From contig JAEMQC010000116.1 of assembly GCA_022758985.1 (NCBI GenBank), positions 1-22,561 of the forward strand: a stretch of 22,561 nt of DNA, given 5' to 3'. Below are positions 7,134 to 15,058 of this stretch, piece by piece. The notes below the pieces were generated by a model. The model was not told the DNA's origin and made no database searches. It saw only the letters and a list, made by a program, of their open reading frames with translations. The first letter of the stretch is position 1. Each line of letters starts with the position of its first letter. A program made the position numbers and the translations under genes. The stretch comes from Campylobacteraceae bacterium. GTDB lineage: Bacteria > Campylobacterota > Campylobacteria > Campylobacterales > UBA6016.

Positions 7134-9028
7134 TGAGATATGTTACGGCCACAGCGGTGCTGATTACCACTCTGCTGACCTTTTTACTTATATACTTTTA
7201 TCGCTCTTTTAGTTACGACCTAGACAAGCTTATAAACTACAACCCGCCGCTTACAACGCAAGTGTTTGATACAAACGGCAAGCTCATTGCGAACGTTTTT
7301 GATACGGAAAACAGGGTGTATGCGTCGTATGAAGAGATGCCAAATATTTTGATAGAAGCGCTGATTGCTACCGAGGATACGGCGTTTTTCGAACATAAGG
7401 GGATTAGCTTCGAGGCGATACTAAGAGCTATTGTCAAGGATATTATCGCCGGTAAAGCGGTCGAAGGCGCTAGCACGTTGACGCAACAGCTTGTCAAAAC
7501 TACGCTTTTGTCTTCTGAAAAAACTATAACCAGAAAGATAAAAGAGGCTCTGATCGCTTCTAAAATCGAAGAGAAACTTACAAAACAACAGATACTTGAA
7601 AGATACCTAAACCAGATATATTTCGGGCATGGATATTACGGCGTCAAGACAGCCGCATGGGGGTATTTTAGAAAAAACCTAAACGAATTGACGCTAAAAG
7701 AGGCGGCGATACTTGTCGGCCTTCCTAAAGCTCCTAGTACATATGATCCTGTTAAAAATTTCGAGGGTGCAAACCAGAGAGCAAATACTGTTATTAATCG
7801 TATGAGATATCTTGGCTGGATAGATGACGATACGCACCAAAAAGGTATTGCGGAGCATCCGAAGGTATATAATGAGCCTATCAACTATAATAAGGCTCCT
7901 TATGCCGTAGATGCGGCGATGCGCATGCTTGCTGCTCAATATCCGGACATAAAAAATGGCGGCTATAGAGTCGATTTGACTATCGATTTGCCGCTCCAAG
8001 AGGCGGCTGATGCCGCTTTGAAGGCTCAATATGACGAAGTGGTGAAATCTTATGGCGCAAAAACAAATATGGCAAACTTTAACGGAGCCCTTATATCCGT
8101 AGAGCAGGCTACTGGCGACGTGCTTGCGCTTTCAGGCGGCGTAGATTTTTATAAAAGCCCGTTTAATAGAGTTATTCAGGCAAAAAGACAGGCCGGTTCT
8201 AGCTTTAAGCCTTTTATATATTTGGTCGGGATAGAGAGCGGCAGTTTTACGCCCGATAGTATGCTTTCCGATACGCCAAAAAGCTATACGTTTGGGGGGC
8301 GCACTTGGAATCCGCAAAACTATGATTTGAAATACGACGGTCCTATTACCATGAGAGAGGCGCTGGTGCACTCAAAAAACCTTGCAACTATCGACCTTGT
8401 CGAGAGGCTTGGAATGGATAGAGTAAAAAAAGAGCTTATTAGATTCGGTTTTAAAGATGTTCAGGGGGATTTGTCCGTGGCTCTTGGAAGCTATACGATT
8501 TCGCCTTTTGAGTTTAGTGAGATATATACGATTCTTTCAAATTACGGTACAAAGGTTTCGCAAAGGCTTGTTAAAAGCGTAAAAACAAGAAACGGCCAGA
8601 CGGTGATGTTTGAATCTAAAAAAGAGCCTATCGCAGACCCGTCAAAGGTATTTCCCGTTATCGATATGATGAGAGATGTCGTAACGAGAGGTACGGGTAC
8701 TAGGGCGGCTACCCCTGGTACGGAAGTTGCCGGAAAGACAGGGACGACGAATGATTATAGGGATGCGTGGTTTTGCGGATTTACGCCGTCCGTGCAGACG
8801 CTTGTATGGTTCGGAAATGACGACAATAAGCCGCTCCCTGGCAAAATGACGGGCGGTGTCATATCGGCTCCTGTGTTTGCGAAATATAATGCTGCCCTGT
8901 TGCAATATAGACCGAATGTTAAAAGAGAGTTTTTTATTCCGGGTGCGCTTTCTGATTTTGATTTGAATGCTACGGACACACAGGATGAGAATGCTACGGG
9001 TGCACAGAATGAAAACGTTACGCAGTAG
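7130..9028 (+). CDS. pbpA: Penicillin-binding protein 1A, bifunctional transglycosylase/transpeptidase
   Basis: A 632-residue class A PBP that polymerises lipid II and crosslinks peptidoglycan at the outer face of the inner membrane. A single N-terminal membrane anchor spans about residues 7-24. The GT51 domain follows, with EDTAFFEHKG (catalytic Glu82), GASTLTQQLVK and the ERYLNQIYFG block. The transpeptidase domain carries SSFK (catalytic Ser357, Lys360), SKN (415-417) and KTGTT (536-540). The tail after about 605 is low complexity, with repeated TDTQDENAT / GAQNENVT units. The ATG at 7130 overlaps the ABC gene stop; a second ATG follows at once (MM). From memory, Campylobacter jejuni also has a PBP close to alaS and maf, so this placement is ancestral rather than new. 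Confidence 0.96.
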   Translation: MMRYVTATAVLITTLLTFLLIYFYRSFSYDLDKLINYNPPLTTQVFDTNGKLIANVFDTENRVYASYEEMPNILIEALIATEDTAFFEHKGISFEAILRAIVKDIIAGKAVEGASTLTQQLVKTTLLSSEKTITRKIKEALIASKIEEKLTKQQILERYLNQIYFGHGYYGVKTAAWGYFRKNLNELTLKEAAILVGLPKAPSTYDPVKNFEGANQRANTVINRMRYLGWIDDDTHQKGIAEHPKVYNEPINYNKAPYAVDAAMRMLAAQYPDIKNGGYRVDLTIDLPLQEAADAALKAQYDEVVKSYGAKTNMANFNGALISVEQATGDVLALSGGVDFYKSPFNRVIQAKRQAGSSFKPFIYLVGIESGSFTPDSMLSDTPKSYTFGGRTWNPQNYDLKYDGPITMREALVHSKNLATIDLVERLGMDRVKKELIRFGFKDVQGDLSVALGSYTISPFEFSEIYTILSNYGTKVSQRLVKSVKTRNGQTVMFESKKEPIADPSKVFPVIDMMRDVVTRGTGTRAATPGTEVAGKTGTTNDYRDAWFCGFTPSVQTLVWFGNDDNKPLPGKMTGGVISAPVFAKYNAALLQYRPNVKREFFIPGALSDFDLNATDTQDENATGAQNENVTQ

Positions 9029-9039
9029 GCTTAAAACCA

Positions 9040-9061
9040 TTTTGGCTAAAATGAGCCAAAA
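9040..9061 (+). terminator. Stem-loop between pbpA and rpiB
   Basis: A perfect 8-bp stem TTTTGGCT / AGCCAAAA with loop AAAATG lies 12 bases past the pbpA stop. No U-run follows on the plus strand (next bases GTAAC), so it is not a textbook intrinsic terminator. It may be a weak terminator or an mRNA-stabilising hairpin that separates expression of the two gene runs. Confidence 0.4.
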
Positions 9062-9085
9062 GTAACAGCTTTCAAAGGGATAAAA

Positions 9086-9505
9086 GTGAAGTATTTTATA
9101 GCTAGCGATCATGCGGGTAAGAATCTTAGACGTTTTACGAAAGAGCTTCTCATAAAAAGAGGTATAGAGGTTGTAGATCTGGGATGCGAAGAGGATAGGG
9201 TGGATTATCCAGATTATGCAAACAAGCTATGCGAGGCTGTTTTGGCGAATGAAGGTTCAAAAGGCGTACTTATATGCGGAAGCGGTATAGGAATGAGCAT
9301 GGCAGCAAATAGGCATTTTGGTATTAGAGCTGCTCTTTGCCACGATGCGTATACTGCGGCTGCGGCAAGGGCTCATAATGACGCAAACGTGCTTTGTATG
9401 GGTGAGCGCGCTATAGGTTTTGGCGTCGTCGAGTCTATTATAGAGGCTTGGTTTGCTTCCTCTTTTGAGGGCGGTAGACATGCCGAGCGAATCGCAAAAT
9501 TTTGA
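9086..9505 (+). CDS. rpiB: Ribose-5-phosphate isomerase B
   Basis: Interconverts ribose 5-phosphate and ribulose 5-phosphate in the pentose phosphate pathway. The 139-residue length is normal for the RpiB/LacAB fold. SDHAG (7-11) gives Asp8 and His9, and LICGSGIGMSMAANR gives Cys64, the usual catalytic base position, and the phosphate-binding loop. The later CHDAYTAAAARAHNDANVLCMG segment is also diagnostic. The start is GTG at 9086 with AAAGGG about 6 bases upstream. It begins a six-gene run whose order recalls HP0574-HP0569 of H. pylori; that comparison is from memory. Confidence 0.95.
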   Translation: MKYFIASDHAGKNLRRFTKELLIKRGIEVVDLGCEEDRVDYPDYANKLCEAVLANEGSKGVLICGSGIGMSMAANRHFGIRAALCHDAYTAAAARAHNDANVLCMGERAIGFGVVESIIEAWFASSFEGGRHAERIAKF

Positions 9506-9521
9506 TAAGAGTTGAAAGGTA

Positions 9522-9851
9522 ATGTTTGATTGGCTACTTTTGAGCGCAAATTTACTGCTTATCGGGTTTTTGGCGTTTAAGATGTATTACTACAAAAACC
9601 TCTCCGAAAAAGAAAAAAGCTCTACTAGCGCTACCAGGACTACGCTCGAAGAGGCCGAAAATCTTATTAGAAAATATCAGATACAACTCCAAAGGAGTCT
9701 CGGCGATATCGATATACTAAACGAAGAGCTTGGAAAACTTAGAAACGACGTCAAGGCAATCAAGAGCAGAAATAGCCAGTTTAGAATCGAAAACGACAGG
9801 CTAAAAAGCAGGATTAAAGAGCTCGAAAACAAAATAGAAGCCCTGATATAA
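9522..9851 (+). CDS. Small one-helix membrane protein with a long coiled coil
   Basis: I do not recognise a named family. The 109-residue product has one N-terminal hydrophobic helix (about 4-24, WLLLSANLLLIGFLAFKMYYY) followed by a charged, heptad-like helix from about 38 to the end, with no globular domain. It is probably anchored in the inner membrane with the coiled coil in the cytoplasm. AAAGG lies about 5 bases before the ATG. It sits 16 bases after rpiB and 21 before apt, and H. pylori appears to have a small hypothetical gene (HP0573) at the same place. The layout resembles small scaffold proteins of the LapA or FtsB/FtsL kind, but no specific role is supported. Confidence 0.82.
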   Translation: MFDWLLLSANLLLIGFLAFKMYYYKNLSEKEKSSTSATRTTLEEAENLIRKYQIQLQRSLGDIDILNEELGKLRNDVKAIKSRNSQFRIENDRLKSRIKELENKIEALI

Positions 9852-9872
9852 AAAACAATAAAAAGGCGGTTT

Positions 9873-10421
9873 ATGCAAGAACTTAACGAGTCGCAAAAAA
9901 ATATCATCTACTCATCCATAAGGGATATTCCTGATTTTCCAAAACCGGGGATAATCTTCAAGGATATAACGACTCTTTTGAACAACAAAGAGGCGTACGG
10001 TACGCTTATGTCGCATCTAAACGAGAGATACAAGAGCTACAACTTGGACTATATAGCAGGCATTGAAAGCAGAGGATTTATATTCGGCTCTGCGCTTGCA
10101 GCCTCTCTCGGACTCGGATTTGTTCCTATCAGAAAGCCGGGCAAGCTGCCTAGTACCGTTGTGAGCGAAAAATATAGCCTGGAATACGGCGTCGACGAAG
10201 TGCAGATACATCTAGACGCTTTTAGGGGGCAAGATGGGGCAAGAGTGCTTCTTGTGGACGATCTTATAGCTACTGGCGGAACGGCCGTTGCTGCGGCAAA
10301 CCTTATTAATAAAGCCGGCGGGCATTGCGTGGAAGCTTGTTTTGTCGTGGAGCTAAGTTTTTTACCGGGGCGCCAAAAGCTAGAGAGCTTAACAGAAGTT
10401 TATTCGATTTTGACAGTTTAA
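9873..10421 (+). CDS. apt: Adenine phosphoribosyltransferase
   Basis: Makes AMP from adenine and PRPP, a purine salvage step. The 182-residue protein has the type I phosphoribosyltransferase PRPP loop VLLVDDLIATGGTA (125-138), the Apt opening block IRDIPDFPKPGIIFKDIT (16-33), and GIESRGFIFG (63-72) and IRKPGKLP (86-93), which contact the purine and close the active site. AAAAAGGCGG precedes the ATG. Sixteen bases separate it from the dedA-like gene, so the two are likely in one transcript. Confidence 0.96.
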   Translation: MQELNESQKNIIYSSIRDIPDFPKPGIIFKDITTLLNNKEAYGTLMSHLNERYKSYNLDYIAGIESRGFIFGSALAASLGLGFVPIRKPGKLPSTVVSEKYSLEYGVDEVQIHLDAFRGQDGARVLLVDDLIATGGTAVAAANLINKAGGHCVEACFVVELSFLPGRQKLESLTEVYSILTV

Positions 10422-10437
10422 TTTTTATCGGAGGATT

Positions 10438-11040
10438 ATGGAAGAGGCGCTAATAAGGCTGATTACGGAGTACGGCTATCCTATTTTGTTTGTATGGAGC
10501 ATGATGGAAGGCGAGATTGGACTCGTCATGGCCGGTCTTTTGTCGCATACTGGGCATATGAATCTATTTTTGGCGATTTTTGTTGCTGGCGTCGGAGGCT
10601 TTCTTGGGGACCAGTTTTGGTTTTATGTAGGAAGATATAACAAAAAATACACTTTGGAATATTTTAGAAGCCAAAGAAGAAAGGTAGCCTTAGCCCACCT
10701 GCTTTTGAGAAAATACGGTTGGCCTATTATATTTATCCAGCGCTATCTGTACGGTCTTCGGACGATTATACCGATGGCTATAGGAACGACTAGGTACGAC
10801 AAGAAGAAATTCGCCTTTATAAACCTAATCAGCGCATTAATTTGGGCAGCTATAACTATAGTTTTGACTTATTTTTTAGGCGAGCCTATTTTGAACGCAA
10901 TCAAGTATATAAAATCACACTGGTATTTTGCTTTTGTGCTTCTTGCCGTGATACTCGGTACTTTTTATTATTATTTAAACAAAGCTTCAAAACCAAAAAC
11001 CCGGAGGGTAGAGACAAATGAAAATATTGTTCAGAAATAA
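10438..11040 (+). CDS. DedA-family inner-membrane protein
   Basis: A 200-residue DedA (SNARE-associated) family protein; members are proton-coupled lipid-carrier transporters or flippases, some acting on undecaprenyl phosphate or phosphatidylethanolamine. Hydrophobic segments lie near 12-34, 41-66, 88-103, 125-150 and 160-180. GGFLGDQFWFYVGR (53-66) is the family's G-x-x-x-GD-x-x-x-[FY]-x-x-GR motif, and the downstream IFIQRYLYGLRTIIPMAIG matches the F-x-R-x-x-P/G-x-R block that forms the re-entrant core. The usual first-loop acidic residue appears as the Glu of MEGEIG. GGAGG sits 5 bases before the ATG. The last 23 bp overlap pepA. The transported lipid cannot be deduced. Confidence 0.9.
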   Translation: MEEALIRLITEYGYPILFVWSMMEGEIGLVMAGLLSHTGHMNLFLAIFVAGVGGFLGDQFWFYVGRYNKKYTLEYFRSQRRKVALAHLLLRKYGWPIIFIQRYLYGLRTIIPMAIGTTRYDKKKFAFINLISALIWAAITIVLTYFLGEPILNAIKYIKSHWYFAFVLLAVILGTFYYYLNKASKPKTRRVETNENIVQK

Positions 11041-12496
11041 AGATATAAACTCCATAAAGGCAGACGTCCAAATAGTCTTTTTAGAGAAGAAGCCTTCTAT
11101 AAAAAAACTGGTAGGCGAAAACGATCTGGAGACTCTCGAGGAGTCCGGATTTTTCAAAGATGCTACGGATACGTTTTATGTTAGCTCATCAAAAAAACTC
11201 TATCTAAAACTAAAAGAGTTTGAGGCAGAAGAGATTAAAGTCGCTGCGGCAAAAGCTTGCTCGGCGCTAAAAAACTTCAATTTTAAAAGCGCAAAAATAG
11301 AGGGCTATTCCGATGTAGAGCTATTTTGCAGAGCTTTTGCAGAGGGGGCGATACTTGGTTCATACTCATTCGACTGGTATAAAAGCGAAAAAAAAGAGAG
11401 CCAGCTAAAAAGTATCCACATAGCCTCCCTCCTTGGAAGAAAATCTGGAGTTTCTGAAAAAAGCATCAATGAGGCGCTGGAAGCTGCGTCTCTTGTGGCC
11501 GAAAACGTCAATTTCGTAAGGGATATAGTCAACTCCGCACCGGATGACGCTACTCCGATGCAAGTGGCGTCTATTGCCGAAAAAATCGCCAAGGATGGCG
11601 GTTTTGAATGTAAGGTATATGACGAAAAGTTCTTGAAAAGCGAAGAGATGGGCGCTTTTCTCTCTGTCGCGAGAGCTTCGGCTCATCCTCCAAGACTCGT
11701 GCATATGAGCTACAAACCAAAAGGCGGTAAGCAGCCGACCAAAAAAATAGCGCTAATTGGCAAAGGGCTTACTTACGATAGCGGTGGTCTTAGTCTAAAG
11801 CCGTCGGATTATATGGTAACAATGAAGGCCGATAAAGCAGGCGCTTGTGCCGTTATAGGCATTATGAAGTCGATATCAAAGCTAAACCTAAACGTAGAAG
11901 TCCATGGCGTACTTGGTCTATGCGAAAATATGATAGGCGGCAATGCGTATAAGCCGGATGATATATTAAGGGCTAAAAACAAAAAAACTATCGAGATAAG
12001 AAATACCGACGCAGAGGGTCGTCTGGTACTTGCCGATGTGCTTTGCTATATACAGGATTACTTCAAAAAAGCTGGACAACAGTTTGATTATATTATAGAT
12101 ATGGCCACCCTTACCGGTGCGTGCGTGGTTGCGCTAGGCGAATATACGAGCGGAGTATTCGGACACAACGAAAAACTCAAAAAAATGATTCTATCTGCGG
12201 CCGAAGATGCCGGCGATTTGATGGCGCCTCTGCCTTTTAATAAGCATCTTAGAAAGCTTATTAAAAGTGAGGTTGCGGATATATCAAACTGTTCAAGCTC
12301 TAGATACGGTGGGGCGATTACTGCGGCGATGTTTCTGGATGAGTTCATATATGATGAGAACAAACAAAAATGGGCGCATCTAGATATCGCCGGTCCAGCT
12401 TATGTAGAAAAGGCTTGGGACTACAATCCGCACGGGGCAAGTGGTGCTCCTGTGCGAACAATTGTAGAGTTTATAAAAAAATGTGAAGGTAAATAA
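11018..12496 (+). CDS. pepA: Leucyl aminopeptidase (M17 family)
   Basis: A cytosolic two-metal aminopeptidase that removes N-terminal residues from peptides; 492 residues. The metal and catalytic residues are all present and spaced as in E. coli PepA: Lys249, Asp254, Lys261, Asp272, Asp331, Glu333 and Arg335, within KGLTYDSGGLSLKP (249-262) and NTDAEGR (329-335). The variable N-terminal domain covers about the first 170 residues. The start lies inside the end of dedA, with GGAGGG 9 bases upstream. The stop overlaps the ychF start in TAATG. E. coli PepA also binds DNA, but nothing visible supports that here. Confidence 0.96.
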   Translation: MKILFRNKDINSIKADVQIVFLEKKPSIKKLVGENDLETLEESGFFKDATDTFYVSSSKKLYLKLKEFEAEEIKVAAAKACSALKNFNFKSAKIEGYSDVELFCRAFAEGAILGSYSFDWYKSEKKESQLKSIHIASLLGRKSGVSEKSINEALEAASLVAENVNFVRDIVNSAPDDATPMQVASIAEKIAKDGGFECKVYDEKFLKSEEMGAFLSVARASAHPPRLVHMSYKPKGGKQPTKKIALIGKGLTYDSGGLSLKPSDYMVTMKADKAGACAVIGIMKSISKLNLNVEVHGVLGLCENMIGGNAYKPDDILRAKNKKTIEIRNTDAEGRLVLADVLCYIQDYFKKAGQQFDYIIDMATLTGACVVALGEYTSGVFGHNEKLKKMILSAAEDAGDLMAPLPFNKHLRKLIKSEVADISNCSSSRYGGAITAAMFLDEFIYDENKQKWAHLDIAGPAYVEKAWDYNPHGASGAPVRTIVEFIKKCEGK

Positions 12497-13596
12497 TGGG
12501 ACTTGGTGTAGGGCTGGTAGGTCTACCGAACGTAGGAAAATCAACAACTTTTAACGCACTTACAAAAGCGCAAAATGCGGAAGCGGCAAACTATCCGTTT
12601 TGTACGATAGAGCCTAATAAGGCGATAGTCCCAGTACCAGATAAGAGACTTGACGTACTAGCTTCTATAGTAAAACCGGAGAGAGTACAGCACTCTACCG
12701 TTGATTTTGTTGACATTGCAGGACTTGTAAAGGGTGCTAGCAAGGGAGAGGGTCTTGGGAATCAATTTTTGGGGCACATCAAAGATGTAGGTGTTGTGCT
12801 TCACGTGGTCAGATGTTTTGAAGATGGCAATATAACCCACGTAGAAAATAGCGTTGATCCTTTGAGAGATATAGAAATAATCGAAACAGAACTACTCTTA
12901 GCCGATATTCAAACTCTTGAGAAGAGAGTAGAGAGGCTACAAAAACAGGCAAAAACAGACAAAAGCGCCGCAGCCATGCTGGAGGTGGCCACAAAACTTC
13001 TGACTCACCTAAACAACGGGGGTATGGCTAGAGAGTTTGAAGGTAGGGATGACGAAGCGTTTTTGGAGCTAAACCGCGAACTTAGGCTAATTACATCAAA
13101 AGAGATAATGTATGCCGCAAATGTCGATGAGGACGCTCTGGCTGGGACGAATGCTCACTATGAAGCGCTACTAAAATTTGCCGAGCAGAAGGGCGCCGAC
13201 GTTATCAAAATATGTGCAAAAATTGAAGAGGAGCTTGTTGGGCTGTCTGATGAAGAGAGGCTTGAGATGCTAGAAGGTCTTGGCGTCGAAGAGTCCGGAC
13301 TTGACCAAATCATCAGAAAAGGTTTTCATAAGCTGGGCCTAATTAGCTACTTTACCGCAGGGGTCAAAGAGGTGAGAGCTTGGACTATCGAAAAAGGGTG
13401 GAAAGCCCCTAAAGCCGCCAGCGTCATCCACAACGACTTTGAAAAGGGATTTATCCGCGCCGAAGTGATAGCGTATGACGACTTCGTCGCCAACGGCGGA
13501 GAGCAAGGGGCGAAAGAGAAAGGAAAAATGAGGCTAGAGGGCAAAGAGTACGTTGTGCAAGACGGCGATATTATGCACTTTAGGTTTAATGTGTAG
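12496..13596 (+). CDS. ychF: Redox-regulated ATPase/GTPase YchF (Ola1 family)
   Basis: A 366-residue P-loop NTPase of the Obg-related YchF/Ola1 group, which binds ribosomes and prefers ATP in studied members. The G1 loop is GLPNVGKST (9-17), DIAG is the G3 motif, and the altered G4 motif reads NVDE in place of NKxD, which explains the relaxed nucleotide choice. A helical insert (about 125-200) follows the G3 region. The C-terminal TGS domain includes TAGVKEVRAWTIEKGWKAPKAA and ends KEYVVQDGDIMHFRFNV. It is last in the rpiB-ychF run and translationally coupled to pepA. The 104-bp gap beyond it is tail-to-tail with bioB. Confidence 0.97.
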   Translation: MGLGVGLVGLPNVGKSTTFNALTKAQNAEAANYPFCTIEPNKAIVPVPDKRLDVLASIVKPERVQHSTVDFVDIAGLVKGASKGEGLGNQFLGHIKDVGVVLHVVRCFEDGNITHVENSVDPLRDIEIIETELLLADIQTLEKRVERLQKQAKTDKSAAAMLEVATKLLTHLNNGGMAREFEGRDDEAFLELNRELRLITSKEIMYAANVDEDALAGTNAHYEALLKFAEQKGADVIKICAKIEEELVGLSDEERLEMLEGLGVEESGLDQIIRKGFHKLGLISYFTAGVKEVRAWTIEKGWKAPKAASVIHNDFEKGFIRAEVIAYDDFVANGGEQGAKEKGKMRLEGKEYVVQDGDIMHFRFNV

Positions 13597-13675
13597 CCAA
13601 GACGGAGTCATATAAATTTTCTGTCGCTTTATGCGGCTAGCTTCAGTGGCATAGCGCCTAGCATAGCTTGAAGGG

Positions 13676-13693
13676 GCTTTGCTTCTTCAAAGC
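13676..13693. terminator. Hairpin in the convergent ychF/bioB gap
   Basis: GCTTTG / CAAAGC form a 6-bp stem around CTTCTT, just past the bioB stop and 80 bp past ychF. An alternative stem, TTGAAG with CTTCAA, uses overlapping bases. The gap 13597-13700 also holds repeated related words (GGCTAGC, GGCATAGC, GCCTAGC, GCATAGC) between 13634 and 13667. No clear U-run follows in either direction, so its action as a two-way terminator is only plausible. Confidence 0.35.
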
Positions 13694-13700
13694 GTACCGT

Positions 13701-14549
13701 TTAATGAAATGGACACTCCGTTAGCGGCGTTACCCCTGCTTTTTTAAGCAGTTCATAATCGCTTGTCGGCTCTTGCCCGCAAGTGGTCAAATAATCTCCT
13801 ACGATAATAGCATTACATCCTGCATCAAATATCTCTATCTGTCTTTCTTTAAACACATACTCTCTACCTCCGGCTACCATAATTACCGTATCTTCAAGCT
13901 CTTTTTTGGCCTCTCTTATGATATTTAACGCATCATCTACCGTTAGAGTATTTTCTTTTATAGGAAGAGCCGGATTTGGATGGTAGAAGTTTAGCGGAGC
14001 GCTCATCGGACTGAGTGATTTTAGCGACGCAAGTAGCGATTTTCTATCCTCGCTGCTCTCTCCAAGTCCGAATATTCCGCCGGCACAAAGCATAAGTCCT
14101 GCACTTTTTGCATTTTCACAAGTCGTATATCTTTTATCCCATGAGTGTGTGGTGCAGATGCTCGGATAAAACTCTTTTGACGTCTCAAGGTTGTGGTTGT
14201 AGCTATCGATTCCTGCGCTTTTAAGGGCGCTTAAAGCGTCTTTGTCGGCAATCCCGGCCGATGCGATGAGGAACAGCCCACCTACCTCTTTTTTAATTTT
14301 AGCCGCAAGCGACGATAGATACTCTGTTTTTTTGCTATCAAGCCCAAGACCGCTAGTGACCAGACAAAAGCCTATTGCTCCTGCCGCTCTCGCTTTTTTA
14401 GCTTCTTCGATTACCATTGCTGGTTCTTTGAATTTAAAAGTCTCTATACCTGTTTTATATCTGGCGCTTTGCGCACAAAATGCGCAATCCTCTGCGCAGT
14501 TGCCGCTTTGGACGTTTGATATTGCACATAGAAGTATTTGTCTGCTCAT
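13701..14549 (-). CDS. bioB: Biotin synthase, short epsilonproteobacterial form
   Basis: A radical SAM enzyme that inserts sulfur into dethiobiotin, the last step of biotin synthesis. The [4Fe-4S] motif is CAEDCAFC (Cys18, Cys22, Cys25). Downstream blocks YNHNLETSKEFYP, GGIFGLGES and FYHPNPALP, and the closing GDYLTTCGQEPTSDYELLKKAG, are typical of BioB. At 282 residues it lacks the roughly 35-residue N-terminal extension of E. coli BioB; from memory the H. pylori enzyme is short in the same way, so this is not a truncation. The ATG overlaps the phosphoesterase TGA in ATGA, so bioB is the last gene of a topA-phosphoesterase-bioB transcript. bioF lies about 7 kb away in another operon. Confidence 0.96.
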   Translation of the reverse strand: MSRQILLCAISNVQSGNCAEDCAFCAQSARYKTGIETFKFKEPAMVIEEAKKARAAGAIGFCLVTSGLGLDSKKTEYLSSLAAKIKKEVGGLFLIASAGIADKDALSALKSAGIDSYNHNLETSKEFYPSICTTHSWDKRYTTCENAKSAGLMLCAGGIFGLGESSEDRKSLLASLKSLSPMSAPLNFYHPNPALPIKENTLTVDDALNIIREAKKELEDTVIMVAGGREYVFKERQIEIFDAGCNAIIVGDYLTTCGQEPTSDYELLKKAGVTPLTECPFH

Positions 14550-15058
14550 CTCTCAAATTCCGTTTCATGCGTATTCCACACATCTGTTTTTATTTTTCTA
14601 TAATAGTAAGTAACGATAAATTTTTTATCGGTAATCTCAAGCGTTAGACACTCCGATAAATCTTTATTTCTCGCACACGCTTCGCCAGGGTTCAAAAATA
14701 GAGTTTTGCCGGTGAAGTTTATATATTTCTTGTGCGTATGCCCGAATATGACTACGTCGGCATCCGGATTTAAATACATCGGTATATGCATAAGCTTGAA
14801 TCTTAGTCCGCCAAGCTCAAAATAAGCCGGTTCATATACAAGTCCAAACTCATCTTGCACTCCCCTTAGATGTTTATCGTTGTTTCCAAACACCGCCGTA
14901 AATGCCAGACCGCTTTTTTGCAACTCTCTTAGTACGGCTTCTTCTACTATATCTCCGGCGTGTATTAGGTGTTCGCATCCGGATAGTTTTAGTAGTTCTA
15001 TGATTTTTTTAGCCCTGCCTGCTTTTCTGTGCGTATCGGATAAAATACCTATTTTGAT
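14546..15058 (-). CDS. YfcE/MJ0936-type metallophosphoesterase, apparent AUC start
   Basis: A 170-residue calcineurin-like phosphodiesterase with the whole two-metal motif set: SDTH near residues 7-10, AGD, GNND, a His in LMHIP, and GHTH. The frame starts after an in-frame TAA at 15064-15062 and has no ATG, GTG or TTG before the first metal ligands. The first ordinary start, TTG at 14923, would delete SDTH and AGD and leave a dead fragment. ATC at 15058-15056 sits where the family's first Met belongs (IKIGILSDTH), with AAAGG 7 bases upstream (15070-15066) inside the end of topA. I therefore place the start at AUC, overlapping topA by 10 bp. A sequencing error or frameshift from topA is the alternative. 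Substrate unknown; relatives hydrolyse phosphodiesters. Confidence 0.8.
   Translation of the reverse strand: MKIGILSDTHRKAGRAKKIIELLKLSGCEHLIHAGDIVEEAVLRELQKSGLAFTAVFGNNDKHLRGVQDEFGLVYEPAYFELGGLRFKLMHIPMYLNPDADVVIFGHTHKKYINFTGKTLFLNPGEACARNKDLSECLTLEITDKKFIVTYYYRKIKTDVWNTHETEFER

Noticed and set aside
13634..13667. Repeated words (GGCATAGC, GCCTAGC, GCATAGC) as a possible CRISPR or tandem array
   Set aside because: The words are short, unequal and not evenly spaced, and no spacer-repeat order or cas gene is present.
13701..14549. bioB as an N-terminally truncated gene
   Set aside because: The short form, with the cluster motif near residue 18, is normal for this phylum, and the start overlaps the upstream stop as expected in an operon.
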